Shown here: positions 1-6,727 of the stretch, piece after piece | Position numbering within the stretch: position 1 is the stretch's first letter | Layout: every line of letters starts with the position of its first letter | Assembly: GCA_040002845.1 (NCBI GenBank) | Contig: JBDUDR010000086.1 | Coordinates: forward strand, 1-11,969 | Length of the DNA stretch: 11,969 bases | From: JBDUDR01 sp040002845 | GTDB taxonomy: Bacteria; Actinomycetota; Actinomycetes; Propionibacteriales; Nocardioidaceae | Reading direction: 5' to 3' | Program-made: the position numbers and the translations under genes | Notes under the pieces: model-generated | What the model was told of the DNA's origin: nothing | The model's input: only the letters and a program-made list of their open reading frames with translations | Database searches by the model: none

Positions 1-33
1 AGTGTCGGATCGCGCCGAATAAGTGTCGGATCG
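1..33 (+). repeat. Left copy of a 33-bp inverted repeat with internal 21-bp tandem units
   Basis: The first 33 bases are an exact reverse complement of 10242-10274. Each copy contains the unit AGTGTCGGATC twice, here at 1-11 and 22-32, a period of 21 bp (about two helical turns). The copy lies at the very edge of the window, so its true left limit is unseen. It is about 60 bp upstream of the preferred ppk start and in the same orientation relative to ppk as the right copy is to the DUF47-pit unit. It could be a shared operator, an insertion-sequence end, or a dispersed intergenic repeat; the sequence alone does not decide. The match itself is seen directly; any function is inference. Confidence 0.85.
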
Positions 34-94
34 GCGGGTGAGCACCTGGGAGGGCGGCGGGAGCGCTACCCGCAATTCACCTCCTGGTGTCACC

Positions 95-2257
95 ATGAGA
101 GGCATGTCCACCGCGCCCGCCGTACCCGAGGGGTCGTCGGACCCGTTCGATGTCGAGCCGCCGTACGACCAGCTGGTCGACGATCTTCCCGCCGATCGGT
201 TCCTCGACCGCGAGTTGTCCTGGCTCGCGTTCAACGGCCGAGTGCTGGAACTGGGCGAGGACCCCAATCTGCCGCTGCTCGAACGAGTCCGGTCCCTCGC
301 CTTCTTCGCGAGCAACTTGGACGAGTTCTTCATGGTGCGGGTGGCCGGGCTGAAGCGCCGCATCGCGGCCGGAGTGGCGGTACGAGCCGCCAGCGGGATG
401 CAGCCTCGGGACGTGCTGTCGGCCATCTGGTCGACGAGCCGCGACCTGATGGAACGGCATGGTCGCACCCTGCAGGAGGACATCTTCCCAGCGCTCGCCA
501 AGGAGTCCATCGAGCTGCTCCGCTGGGACCAGCTCACCGAGGACGAGCGCGTCAGCACACACAAGCTCTTCAGCGAGCGGGTGTTCCCAGTCTTGACACC
601 GCTGGCCGTAGACCCCGCGCATCCTTTCCCTTACATCTCGGGCCTGTCACTCAACCTTGCTGTCATGGTGCGTAACCCAACCAGCGGGCAGGAGCACTTC
701 GCACGAGTCAAGGTGCCGCCCTTGTTCGGCAGGTTCCTGGAGGTCAATGACCAGCGGTTCGTGCCGCTCGAAGACGTCATCGCCGCCCACTTGGACCAAC
801 TGTTTCCCGGCATGGACATCGTGCAGCACCACGCCTTCCGGGTGACCCGTAACGAGGACCTCGAGGTCGAGGAGGACGACGCCGAGAACCTGCTGCAAGC
901 CCTGGAGCGTGAGCTGCTGCGCCGGCGCTTCGGACCACCAGTACGTCTCGAGGTCGAGGAGTCGATGGACCCCCACGTACTCGAGCTGCTGGTGTCGGAG
1001 CTCGGTGTCAACACGGCCGAGGTGTTCCATCTGCCGGGTCCTCTTGACCTTCGCGGCCTGCATGCCATCGCCGATCTCGACCGTCCAGAGCTCAAATACC
1101 CGGCTTTCGTACCGTCGACTCACACCAAGCTCGCCGAGGTGGACACGTCGTCGCCGGCCGACATGTTCGCCGCGATCTCGCGATACGACGTGCTCGTCCA
1201 CCATCCGTACGACTCGTTCGCCACCTCCGTGCAACGGTTCATCGAGCAGGCCGCGGCGGATCCAAACGTGCTCGCGATCAAGCAGACGCTCTACCGCACG
1301 TCCGGCGACTCCCCCATCATCGACGCCCTGATCGACGCAGCCGAGGCCGGCAAGCAGGTGATGGTGCTCATCGAGATCAAGGCACGGTTCGACGAGCAGG
1401 CAAACATCCGCTGGGCTCGCAAGCTCGAGCAAGCCGGCTGCCATGTCGTACACGGCATGGTCGGCCTGAAAACCCACTGCAAGCTGGCGCTCGTCGTCCG
1501 CGATGAGCCCGACGGCATCCGCCGGTACGCCCACATCGGCACCGGTAACTACAACCCGAAGACCGCCCGGTCGTATGAGGACCTCGGACTGTTGACGGCA
1601 GACGAGGAGATCGCCGTCGACATCACGAACCTGTTCAACAACCTGTCCGGGTTCAGTCGCCAGACGTCGTACAAACGGCTGCTCGTCGCACCCGACTCGG
1701 TGCGCTCAGGTCTGATCGAGCGAATCAACGCCGAGGTCGCCAACCACCAGGCGGGAAAGCCGGCGGGCATCAAGTTCAAGGTCAACTCGATCGTGGACGA
1801 GGCGACGATCGACACGCTCTACCGGGCCTCGCAGGCTGGGGTCACCATCGAGCTGGCGAGCCGCGGCATCTGCGCGCTGCGCCCCGGGGTGCCCGATCTG
1901 AGCGAGAACATCCGGGTACGCAGCATCTTGGGACGCTTCCTCGAGCACAGCCGCATCTTCTGGTTCGCAAACGGAGGTGAGCCGGAGGCATGGATCGGGT
2001 CGGCTGACCTGATGCACCGCAACCTGGACCGGCGGGTTGAGGCGTTGGTACGCATCCCGACCAGCGAGCACGTCGCCGAGCTGGGGAGGGTGCTCGACCT
2101 CGGGTTCGACGAGCGCACGCCTTCGTCGTGGCTGGAGCCGGACGGCTCGTGGGAACGCCATCATCTTGATGAGGATGGTCAGCCGCTGCGTCACCTCCAG
2201 GACGCGCTGATCGCGGTGAAGCGCCGGCGACGCGAAGCGGCCATCGCCAGCCGCTGA
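95..2257 (+). CDS. ppk1: Polyphosphate kinase 1 (PPK1)
   Basis: PPK1 reversibly transfers the gamma-phosphate of ATP to growing polyphosphate. From the ATG at 95 the protein has 720 residues, normal for the family. The N-terminal domain begins near residue 36 with the FLDRELSWLAFN block, followed by the helical head domain and two phospholipase-D-like C-terminal domains. His461 in the KTHCKL motif and His618 in LEHSRI are 157 residues apart, the same spacing as the phospho-accepting His435 and second catalytic His592 of E. coli PPK. The HIGTGNYNPKTAR block follows the first histidine. The start is uncertain. GTG 23 would place the repeat inside the gene. ATG 95 has a weak GGTG at 86-89. ATG 104 has a purine run (AGAGG) that is too close. 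It heads the phosphate cluster and is followed by a 118-bp gap, so it is probably transcribed separately from the MerR-type module. Confidence 0.96.
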   Translation: MRGMSTAPAVPEGSSDPFDVEPPYDQLVDDLPADRFLDRELSWLAFNGRVLELGEDPNLPLLERVRSLAFFASNLDEFFMVRVAGLKRRIAAGVAVRAASGMQPRDVLSAIWSTSRDLMERHGRTLQEDIFPALAKESIELLRWDQLTEDERVSTHKLFSERVFPVLTPLAVDPAHPFPYISGLSLNLAVMVRNPTSGQEHFARVKVPPLFGRFLEVNDQRFVPLEDVIAAHLDQLFPGMDIVQHHAFRVTRNEDLEVEEDDAENLLQALERELLRRRFGPPVRLEVEESMDPHVLELLVSELGVNTAEVFHLPGPLDLRGLHAIADLDRPELKYPAFVPSTHTKLAEVDTSSPADMFAAISRYDVLVHHPYDSFATSVQRFIEQAAADPNVLAIKQTLYRTSGDSPIIDALIDAAEAGKQVMVLIEIKARFDEQANIRWARKLEQAGCHVVHGMVGLKTHCKLALVVRDEPDGIRRYAHIGTGNYNPKTARSYEDLGLLTADEEIAVDITNLFNNLSGFSRQTSYKRLLVAPDSVRSGLIERINAEVANHQAGKPAGIKFKVNSIVDEATIDTLYRASQAGVTIELASRGICALRPGVPDLSENIRVRSILGRFLEHSRIFWFANGGEPEAWIGSADLMHRNLDRRVEALVRIPTSEHVAELGRVLDLGFDERTPSSWLEPDGSWERHHLDEDGQPLRHLQDALIAVKRRRREAAIASR

Positions 2258-2303
2258 GCCGGTCCGGCCCGGGTACAAGATGAAGCAAACAACCAGTGCG
2301 CAA

Positions 2304-2335
2304 TTGCATCCGGTAGCCAGGTACAGGTTTATCGT
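2304..2335 (+). promoter_or_regulatory. Candidate MerR-type promoter/operator
   Basis: A -35-like TTGCAT (2304-2309) and a -10-like TATCGT (2330-2335) are separated by 20 bp, longer than the usual 17. The spacer holds an imperfect dyad, CCGGTA-GCCAGG-TACAGG (2310-2327). Overlong spacers with a central dyad containing GTA/TAC are the hallmark of promoters activated by MerR-family proteins through DNA distortion. It lies about 40 bp upstream of the 2376 gene, whose coupled partner carries a MerR helix-turn-helix. The layout is seen; the assignment is inferred. Confidence 0.5.
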
Positions 2336-2375
2336 CGGAACCGGCCGGTGTCATGTCGGCTGTGGAGGTGACGCC

Positions 2376-2750
2376 ATGCCCAACGAGTGGGTGGCCACGG
2401 ATGCGTGCACTCTGCCGTCCGCGGAGCATCCGTTGCGATTAGCAGGGTTCGACGATCTGTTCACCACCTGGACCGAGGGAGTGGACCGACGAAGCGCGAC
2501 TGATGTGCGGCTAGTGCTGAAGGGGCCGGCGGACCTGTTCCGGCAGGTTCAGGATCTCGCGGACCGCGAGACCGCCTGCTGCGCCTTCTTTACGTTCACG
2601 CTCACCTCAGCTCCAGCCTGCGACGCCGATGCGCCCTATGACGAGAGACGGCTGCAGCTGGACATCCATGTCCCGGCCGGTCACACGGATGTCCTGGCGG
2701 CATTGGCTGACAGGGCCGAAGCCGCCATCCGGACGGGGGAGTTACGGTGA
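2376..2750 (+). CDS. Small conserved Cys-Cys protein of a MerR-type module (function unknown)
   Basis: This is a 124-residue soluble protein with no signal peptide or membrane segment. The ATG at 2376 is preferred because GGAGGTGA (2364-2371) sits at ideal spacing; an upstream ATG at 2280 lacks such a site and would overlap the promoter. Its notable feature is an adjacent cysteine pair, Cys68-Cys69, in a RETACCAFFTFTL context, plus Cys11 and Cys82. From memory, similar actinobacterial proteins with an N-terminal block like ACTLPSAEHPLRLAGFDDLF occur beside MerR regulators and sometimes heavy-metal genes, so thiol-based metal or redox sensing is a possibility but not shown. Its stop overlaps the next gene's start (GTGA), indicating translational coupling. 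It is confident as a gene, unknown in role. Confidence 0.8.
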   Translation: MPNEWVATDACTLPSAEHPLRLAGFDDLFTTWTEGVDRRSATDVRLVLKGPADLFRQVQDLADRETACCAFFTFTLTSAPACDADAPYDERRLQLDIHVPAGHTDVLAALADRAEAAIRTGELR

Positions 2751-3322
2751 CGGTTGGAGCGACGGAGTCAATGCGGCGAGGCGAGTTGGCCCGCGCGGCT
2801 GGGGTGAACCAAGTGACGCTGCGCTACTACGAGCGGCGCGGGTTGCTCGCCGCCACCGCCGCTTTCGGGATTGGGGTGAGTGTCGAGCGCAACCAAGGGC
2901 ATACCGAGGCCACGTCGACGACCTCAACCGGTGAAAGCGGCGAAGGGAGCGGCGAAACGGGCAGCGAGCCGGGACAAGCCCCGGCCGGGCAGAGCGCCGA
3001 TGAGGCTGCAAGTGAGGAAATCCTCGGAATCGACCCCGAAAGCACCACTACCGTCGCCGTCGCCGTGCTCGCGGCGTTGATGCTGGCGGCAGCCGCGTGG
3101 TGGCGGCCGGTACGGGTCGTGCTGGTACTGGGCGGCTTGTTCTGCCTGGCGGCAGCCGTGCTCGATGTGCGAGAGGTCGCCCACCAAGTCCAGGAGAGCC
3201 GCGACAGCGTAGCGGTGGTCGCCGGTGTCGTGGCCGCGCTACACGTGCTGGCAGCGGCTGCGGCCGCGGCCGCCCTCGCCGCACTACAAGCGCGAAGCAA
3301 GCCTGCACAGCCTGACGGCTAA
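2747..3322 (+). CDS. Chimeric ORF: MerR helix-turn-helix N-terminus joined to a three-segment membrane protein
   Basis: This 191-residue ORF joins two unrelated parts. Residues 9-34 read as a canonical MerR DNA-binding start (MRRGELARAAG, TLRYYERRGLL). The rest of the MerR winged helix, the coiled coil and the effector domain are missing. From about residue 39 the sequence becomes AFGIGVSVERNQGHTEATS, a Ser/Thr/Gly/Glu-rich linker to residue 98, then three hydrophobic segments near 101-119, 122-141 and 155-183. The second part looks like a small membrane protein that has lost its first transmembrane helix. The simplest reading is a deletion that fused the 5' end of merR to the 3' part of a downstream gene, with the join near 2849-2866. 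The GTG at 2747 overlaps the previous stop and has GGGGGAG (2735-2741) at good spacing; ATG 2771 is an alternative. It may be a pseudogene-like relic, or a membrane-tethered DNA-binding protein if selected. Confidence 0.75.
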   Translation: MTVGATESMRRGELARAAGVNQVTLRYYERRGLLAATAAFGIGVSVERNQGHTEATSTTSTGESGEGSGETGSEPGQAPAGQSADEAASEEILGIDPESTTTVAVAVLAALMLAAAAWWRPVRVVLVLGGLFCLAAAVLDVREVAHQVQESRDSVAVVAGVVAALHVLAAAAAAAALAALQARSKPAQPDG

Positions 3323-3432
3323 TCGGGTCGCCGTTCGGCTGGGATATGCGGGCTACCTCAGTGCGGTCTGGGCCGAGAATTCACCTGCGATCGTCTGCCG
3401 TGCGACCGCCTTGTCATGTGAGACTTGCGCCC

Positions 3433-4314
3433 GTGGCCGCCACCAAGCCGATCCTCGCCGCAGGAGCGCTGATCTGCCGGCGGGGCAAGCGAGGCGCCGA
3501 GGTGCTTTTGGTGCACCGTCGGCGCTATGACGACTGGTCGTTTCCGAAGGGGAAGCTCGACCCCGGTGAGCACCTGTTGGCAGCTGCCATCCGTGAGGTG
3601 CGGGAAGAGACCGGGCTCAAGGTACGCCTAGGAACCCCCTTGCCGACAGTGCGCTACACGGTGAGCCGGAACGGCGCCGGTTCACCGAAAGAGGTCTACT
3701 ACTGGTTCGCACGGCCGCCGAATGACCACACGGTGGACGACTTCGTGCCTAACGCCGAGATCGACGAGGTTGCGTGGGCTCCGACTGACAAGGCCCGTCG
3801 CCAGCTGACGTACCCCTACGACGTCGACCTGCTCGGGTCACTCGACCCGATCGCCAGCAAGACGTCTCCGCTCGTGATCGTCCGGCATACGGCCGCGATG
3901 AAGCGCTCGGAGTTCGACGGCCCGAACACGCGTCGGCCGTTGCGCAGCCAAGGGCAGCGGCAAGCCCGGCGCCTGGTCGGGTGCCTGTCCGCGTACGGCA
4001 TCGTCGACGTGATCTCCAGCGATGCCACTCGTTGCGTACGGACAGTTAAGCCGTACGCTCGCTCGGCTGGGCTGGAGATCTCCAAGGACCCCATCTGGAG
4101 CGAGGACGGCGAAGACCGGCGGCACCTGCGCCTAAAGGTCAAGGGGCTGCTCGACTCCAAGACCCCGACGGCGCTGTGTACGCACCGTCCGGTGCTCCCG
4201 ATGGTGTTCGACGCCCTCGGCGTCGACCCCGGTGGTCGGCTGATGCCGGGCGAGTTCGTCGTCGTCCACCGGCACAAGGGCCGAGTGATCGCCACCGAGC
4301 GGCACAGCAGCTGA
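3433..4314 (+). CDS. mutT1: MutT1-like NUDIX hydrolase fused to a histidine phosphatase domain
   Basis: It is about 293 residues from GTG 3433. The N-terminal half is a NUDIX domain with a perfect Nudix box at residues 40-62 (G-x5-E-x7-REVREETGL). The C-terminal half is a histidine phosphatase domain with the catalytic RH motif as RHT at His152 and a second catalytic histidine at His251 (CTHRP). This two-domain architecture is that of mycobacterial MutT1, which hydrolyses 8-oxo-(d)GTP and diadenosine polyphosphates. The exact substrate here is inferred. Starts at GTG 3418 and ATG 3346 are also open in frame. None has a good Shine-Dalgarno sequence, so a leaderless or weakly initiated message is possible. 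It lies between the MerR-type module and pstS, and its link to the phosphate genes may be regulatory or only positional. Confidence 0.9.
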   Translation: MAATKPILAAGALICRRGKRGAEVLLVHRRRYDDWSFPKGKLDPGEHLLAAAIREVREETGLKVRLGTPLPTVRYTVSRNGAGSPKEVYYWFARPPNDHTVDDFVPNAEIDEVAWAPTDKARRQLTYPYDVDLLGSLDPIASKTSPLVIVRHTAAMKRSEFDGPNTRRPLRSQGQRQARRLVGCLSAYGIVDVISSDATRCVRTVKPYARSAGLEISKDPIWSEDGEDRRHLRLKVKGLLDSKTPTALCTHRPVLPMVFDALGVDPGGRLMPGEFVVVHRHKGRVIATERHSS

Positions 4315-4322
4315 AGACCGCA

Positions 4323-4377
4323 GCCGCTCCAGCGGCACGCCCGACCGCCGGGTAGAGCACCAGCCGACCCGAGTCGG
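4323..4377 (+). terminator. Weak hairpins after the NUDIX gene, possible terminator
   Basis: Two short hairpins follow the NUDIX stop: GCCGCT/AGCGGC (4323-4328 with 4331-4336) and CCGAC/GTCGG (4364-4368 with 4373-4377). Neither is followed by a T-run. They could reduce readthrough into the pstS promoter region. Support is structural only. Confidence 0.35.
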
Positions 4378-4439
4378 GCCTGGGCTGTGACGTGAGATGC
4401 GTCTCGATTCCATGCACCCGTGGGCATGCGCCGTCCAGC

Positions 4440-4483
4440 GTTCATCTGTCGTTCACCGAGGCCGCCGGATCACTTCACCTCTC
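4440..4483 (+). promoter_or_regulatory. PHO box (PhoP binding site) upstream of pstS
   Basis: Two adjacent 11-nt direct repeat units, GTTCATCTGTC (4440-4450) and GTTCACCGAGG (4451-4461), match the actinobacterial PHO-box pattern GTTCAYC. In the same 11-nt register, 4462-4472 is degenerate and 4473-4483 is again TTCACC-bearing, so the array may hold four units. A -10-like TACGGT lies at 4489-4494, nine bases after the last CTTCACC, as expected for a promoter where PhoP replaces the -35 contact. This predicts induction of pstSCAB under phosphate starvation. Confidence 0.85.
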
Positions 4484-4520
4484 GACCCTACGGTCGGAGC
4501 GAATCGTGCATCACTAGACC

Positions 4521-4538
4521 AATTTCGACCGCGAAATT
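4521..4538 (+). repeat. AT-rich inverted repeat in the pstS leader
   Basis: AATTTCG (4521-4527) and CGAAATT (4532-4538) form a perfect 7-bp inverted repeat with a 4-base spacer, ending eight bases before the pstS Shine-Dalgarno run AGAGAGGGA (4546-4554). Its A/T content stands out against the GC-rich surroundings. It could be a second operator or a leader hairpin close to the ribosome site. No known consensus is claimed. Confidence 0.55.
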
Positions 4539-4561
4539 CGATCCCAGAGAGGGACCAACAA

Positions 4562-5671
4562 GTGAATCGCACTCTCTCACGCCGCGCCGCCGCGACGGCG
4601 TCCGCCGCTTTCGCGCTCAGCCTCGTCATGACTGCCTGCGGCGCCTCCAACGAGGACAACTCCTCCACGACGCCGTCCGACGGGGGCGCATCGCTGAGCG
4701 GCACCCTGAACGGCGCAGGGTCGTCTGCCCAGGAGTCGGCCATGGACGCCTGGAAGTCCGGGTTCCAGACGGCGAACTCCGACGTGACCGTCAACTACGA
4801 CCCGAGTGGCTCTGGAGCAGGGGTCGACCAGTTCCTGGCCGGCGGAGTCGACTTCGCGGGTTCCGACGCGTACCTCGACAGCGCCCAGATGTCCCAGGCC
4901 ACCAAGCAGTGCAACGGGGGCTACGTCGAGGTGCCGGTGTACATCAGCCGGATCGCGGTCGTCTACAACCTGTCCGGCGTGGACACGCTCAACCTGTCGC
5001 CCGACACCGTGGCCGGCATCTTCGCCGGTCAGATCACCAAGTGGAACGACTCGAAGATCGCCGCCGAGAACCCTGGTGCTGATCTGCCGGACACCGCGAT
5101 CACTGCCGTCCACCGGTCCGACGACTCAGGCACGACGTTCAACTTCACCGACTATCTCCACCAGGCGGCCAGCTCGGTGTGGACCGACGAAGCCGGCGAG
5201 ACATGGCCGTTCAAGAGCGGCGAGGGCGGCGACGGCACCTCCGGCGTCATCGAAGCCGTCACCCAGGGCGACGGCGCGATCGGCTACGCCGACGCCAGCC
5301 AGGCAGGTGACCTCGGCATCGCCAACATCAAGGTCGGCAGCAAGTACGTCGCGCCCAGCCCGGAGGCCGCAGCAGCGGTCGTCGAGGCGTCCCAGCCTGC
5401 GTCAGGTCGGCCCGCGAACGACCTGGCGATCGAGGTGAACCGCACCTCCACCGACACGGGCACCTACCCGGTCGTGCTGGTGTCGTACCAGATCGCCTGT
5501 GGGACCTACGCCGACCAGGCCAAGGCGGACCTCATCAGGGCCTTCCTCGCCTACGAAGTCAGCTCCGACGGTCAGCAGGCGGCCGCCGGCGCCGCCGGCT
5601 CGGCCCCACTGAGCGACGCGCTCAGCCAGCAGGCGGCCACCGCGATCAATACGATCACGTCGGCCGGATGA
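4562..5671 (+). CDS. pstS: Phosphate ABC transporter substrate-binding lipoprotein PstS
   Basis: PstS captures orthophosphate outside the membrane and delivers it to PstC-PstA. The GTG at 4562 gives 369 residues and is preceded by AGAGAGGGA at a 7-base spacing. A twin-arginine-containing basic stretch (RTLSRRAA), a hydrophobic core and a lipobox VMTAC give a lipidated Cys26. A Ser/Thr/Gly-rich linker follows, then the phosphate-binding loops: GAGSSAQ, the GSGAG turn, FAGSDAYLD and HRSDDSGTTFNFTDYL. It is the first gene of pstSCAB, directly behind the PHO box. The 92-bp gap to pstC contains a strong hairpin, which probably makes PstS more abundant than the membrane parts. Confidence 0.97.
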   Translation: MNRTLSRRAAATASAAFALSLVMTACGASNEDNSSTTPSDGGASLSGTLNGAGSSAQESAMDAWKSGFQTANSDVTVNYDPSGSGAGVDQFLAGGVDFAGSDAYLDSAQMSQATKQCNGGYVEVPVYISRIAVVYNLSGVDTLNLSPDTVAGIFAGQITKWNDSKIAAENPGADLPDTAITAVHRSDDSGTTFNFTDYLHQAASSVWTDEAGETWPFKSGEGGDGTSGVIEAVTQGDGAIGYADASQAGDLGIANIKVGSKYVAPSPEAAAAVVEASQPASGRPANDLAIEVNRTSTDTGTYPVVLVSYQIACGTYADQAKADLIRAFLAYEVSSDGQQAAAGAAGSAPLSDALSQQAATAINTITSAG

Positions 5672-5686
5672 CCCACCTGAAGGTGT

Positions 5687-5723
5687 GGGCGGCGTCAGTC
5701 TCCACCCAGCGCTGACGCCGCCC
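5687..5723 (+). terminator. Strong hairpin between pstS and pstC (attenuator or mRNA stabiliser)
   Basis: GGGCGGCGTCAG (5687-5698) pairs perfectly over 12 bp with CTGACGCCGCCC (5712-5723) around a 13-base loop. There is no T-run after it. In binding-protein operons such intercistronic hairpins act as partial terminators or 3' stabilisers that raise the binding-protein share of the transcript. That role is inferred from position and strength. Confidence 0.75.
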
Positions 5724-5763
5724 TCGCCGATCCACCGACCAGGCCAGAAGACGAGGAACCACA

Positions 5764-6726
5764 GTGGTCACGGGCCCGAGCAGCAAGGCTCAGAGCAGCA
5801 CTGATCTGAGCGGCGCTACCGAGCACCGGCTGGGTGATCGCATCTTCTCCGGGACCGCCACCGGTGCAGGAGTCCTTATCCTCGTCATCCTCGCCGGTGT
5901 CGCCGTCTTCCTGTTCTCCAAGGGACTTCCCGCCATCACGGCGGATCAGTCGAAGATCGGCGACGGCGATGGTCTGGTGGCATATATCTGGCCGCTACTG
6001 TTCGGCACCGTGCTGGCCGCGGTGATCGCCATCGCGGTGGCGGTCCCGCTCGCGATCGGCGTCGCCTTGTTCGTCGCGTACTACGCCCCGAGACGCTTGG
6101 CGGGACCGATCGCGTACGTCATCGACCTGCTCGCAGCCATACCCAGCGTGGTGTACGGCCTGTGGGGCATCACGTTCTTCGCGCCGCATCTGGTGCCGCT
6201 TTACGAGTGGCTCGACAAGCATCTGGGGTTCGTTCCGCTGTTCGCCGGACCGTTCTCCGCCACCGGGCGGACGATCTTCACGGCCTCGCTCGTGCTGGCC
6301 GTGATGATCCTGCCGATCATCACCGCCATCTCACGTGAGGTGTTCCTGCAGACTCCGCGCCTCCACGAGGAAGCCGCCCTCGCTCTCGGAGCTACCCGCT
6401 GGGAGATGATCCGGATGGCAGCTCTCCCCTACGGGCGGTCCGGCATCGTCAGCGCCGCCATGCTGGGCCTGGGACGGGCTCTCGGTGAGACGATGGCCGT
6501 CGCCATGGTGCTGTCGGCGAGCGGCGTCGTCACGTTCAACCTGATCTCGTCGACCAACCCGTCGACCATCGCCGCCAACATCGCCCTGAACTTCAAGGAG
6601 GCCACTGGACTCGAGGTCAATACGCTGATCGCCAGCGGCTTGGCACTCTTCGTGGTGACCTTCGTGGTCAACTTCGCTGCTCGCGCGATCGTCGACCGCC
6701 GCAAAGAGTTCTCGGGGGCCAACTGA
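5764..6726 (+). CDS. pstC: Phosphate ABC transporter permease PstC
   Basis: PstC is one of the two integral membrane subunits forming the phosphate channel. It has 320 residues, starting at GTG 5764 with GAGGA six bases upstream. A hydrophobic segment near residues 34-56 follows the cytoplasmic N-terminus, then further membrane segments. The ABC-permease EAA loop, EAALALGATRWEMIRMAALPYGR, lies in the C-terminal half and docks onto PstB. The AIPSVVYGLWG block is typical of PstC. Its stop is separated from the pstA start by one base, so the two are probably translated together in near-equal amounts. Confidence 0.96.
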   Translation: MVTGPSSKAQSSTDLSGATEHRLGDRIFSGTATGAGVLILVILAGVAVFLFSKGLPAITADQSKIGDGDGLVAYIWPLLFGTVLAAVIAIAVAVPLAIGVALFVAYYAPRRLAGPIAYVIDLLAAIPSVVYGLWGITFFAPHLVPLYEWLDKHLGFVPLFAGPFSATGRTIFTASLVLAVMILPIITAISREVFLQTPRLHEEAALALGATRWEMIRMAALPYGRSGIVSAAMLGLGRALGETMAVAMVLSASGVVTFNLISSTNPSTIAANIALNFKEATGLEVNTLIASGLALFVVTFVVNFAARAIVDRRKEFSGAN

Positions 6727-6727
6727 C

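Noticed and set aside
23..94. GTG start at 23 for polyphosphate kinase
   Set aside because: The extra 24 residues are Gly/Arg/Ser-rich with no family look, no ribosome site is visible, and the start lies inside the inverted repeat.
75..94. Possible PHO box upstream of ppk (ATTCACC and TGTCACC)
   Set aside because: The two half-sites are 13 bases apart, not 11, and neither begins with GTTCA.
647..1534. Long minus-strand frame opposite ppk
   Set aside because: It lies wholly within a well-supported gene, has no domain signature, and is expected from high-GC codon bias.
1842..2429. Minus-strand frame over the end of ppk and the MerR-type promoter
   Set aside because: Composition is Arg/Pro/Gly-rich as in shadow frames, with no recognisable motif.
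3377..3400. TTCACC motif upstream of the NUDIX gene as a PHO box
   Set aside because: It is a single half-site with no second 11-nt unit.
4806..5438. Overlapping plus-strand frame inside pstS
   Set aside because: It is Ser/Thr/Arg/Pro-rich out-of-frame translation of pstS, with no ribosome site.
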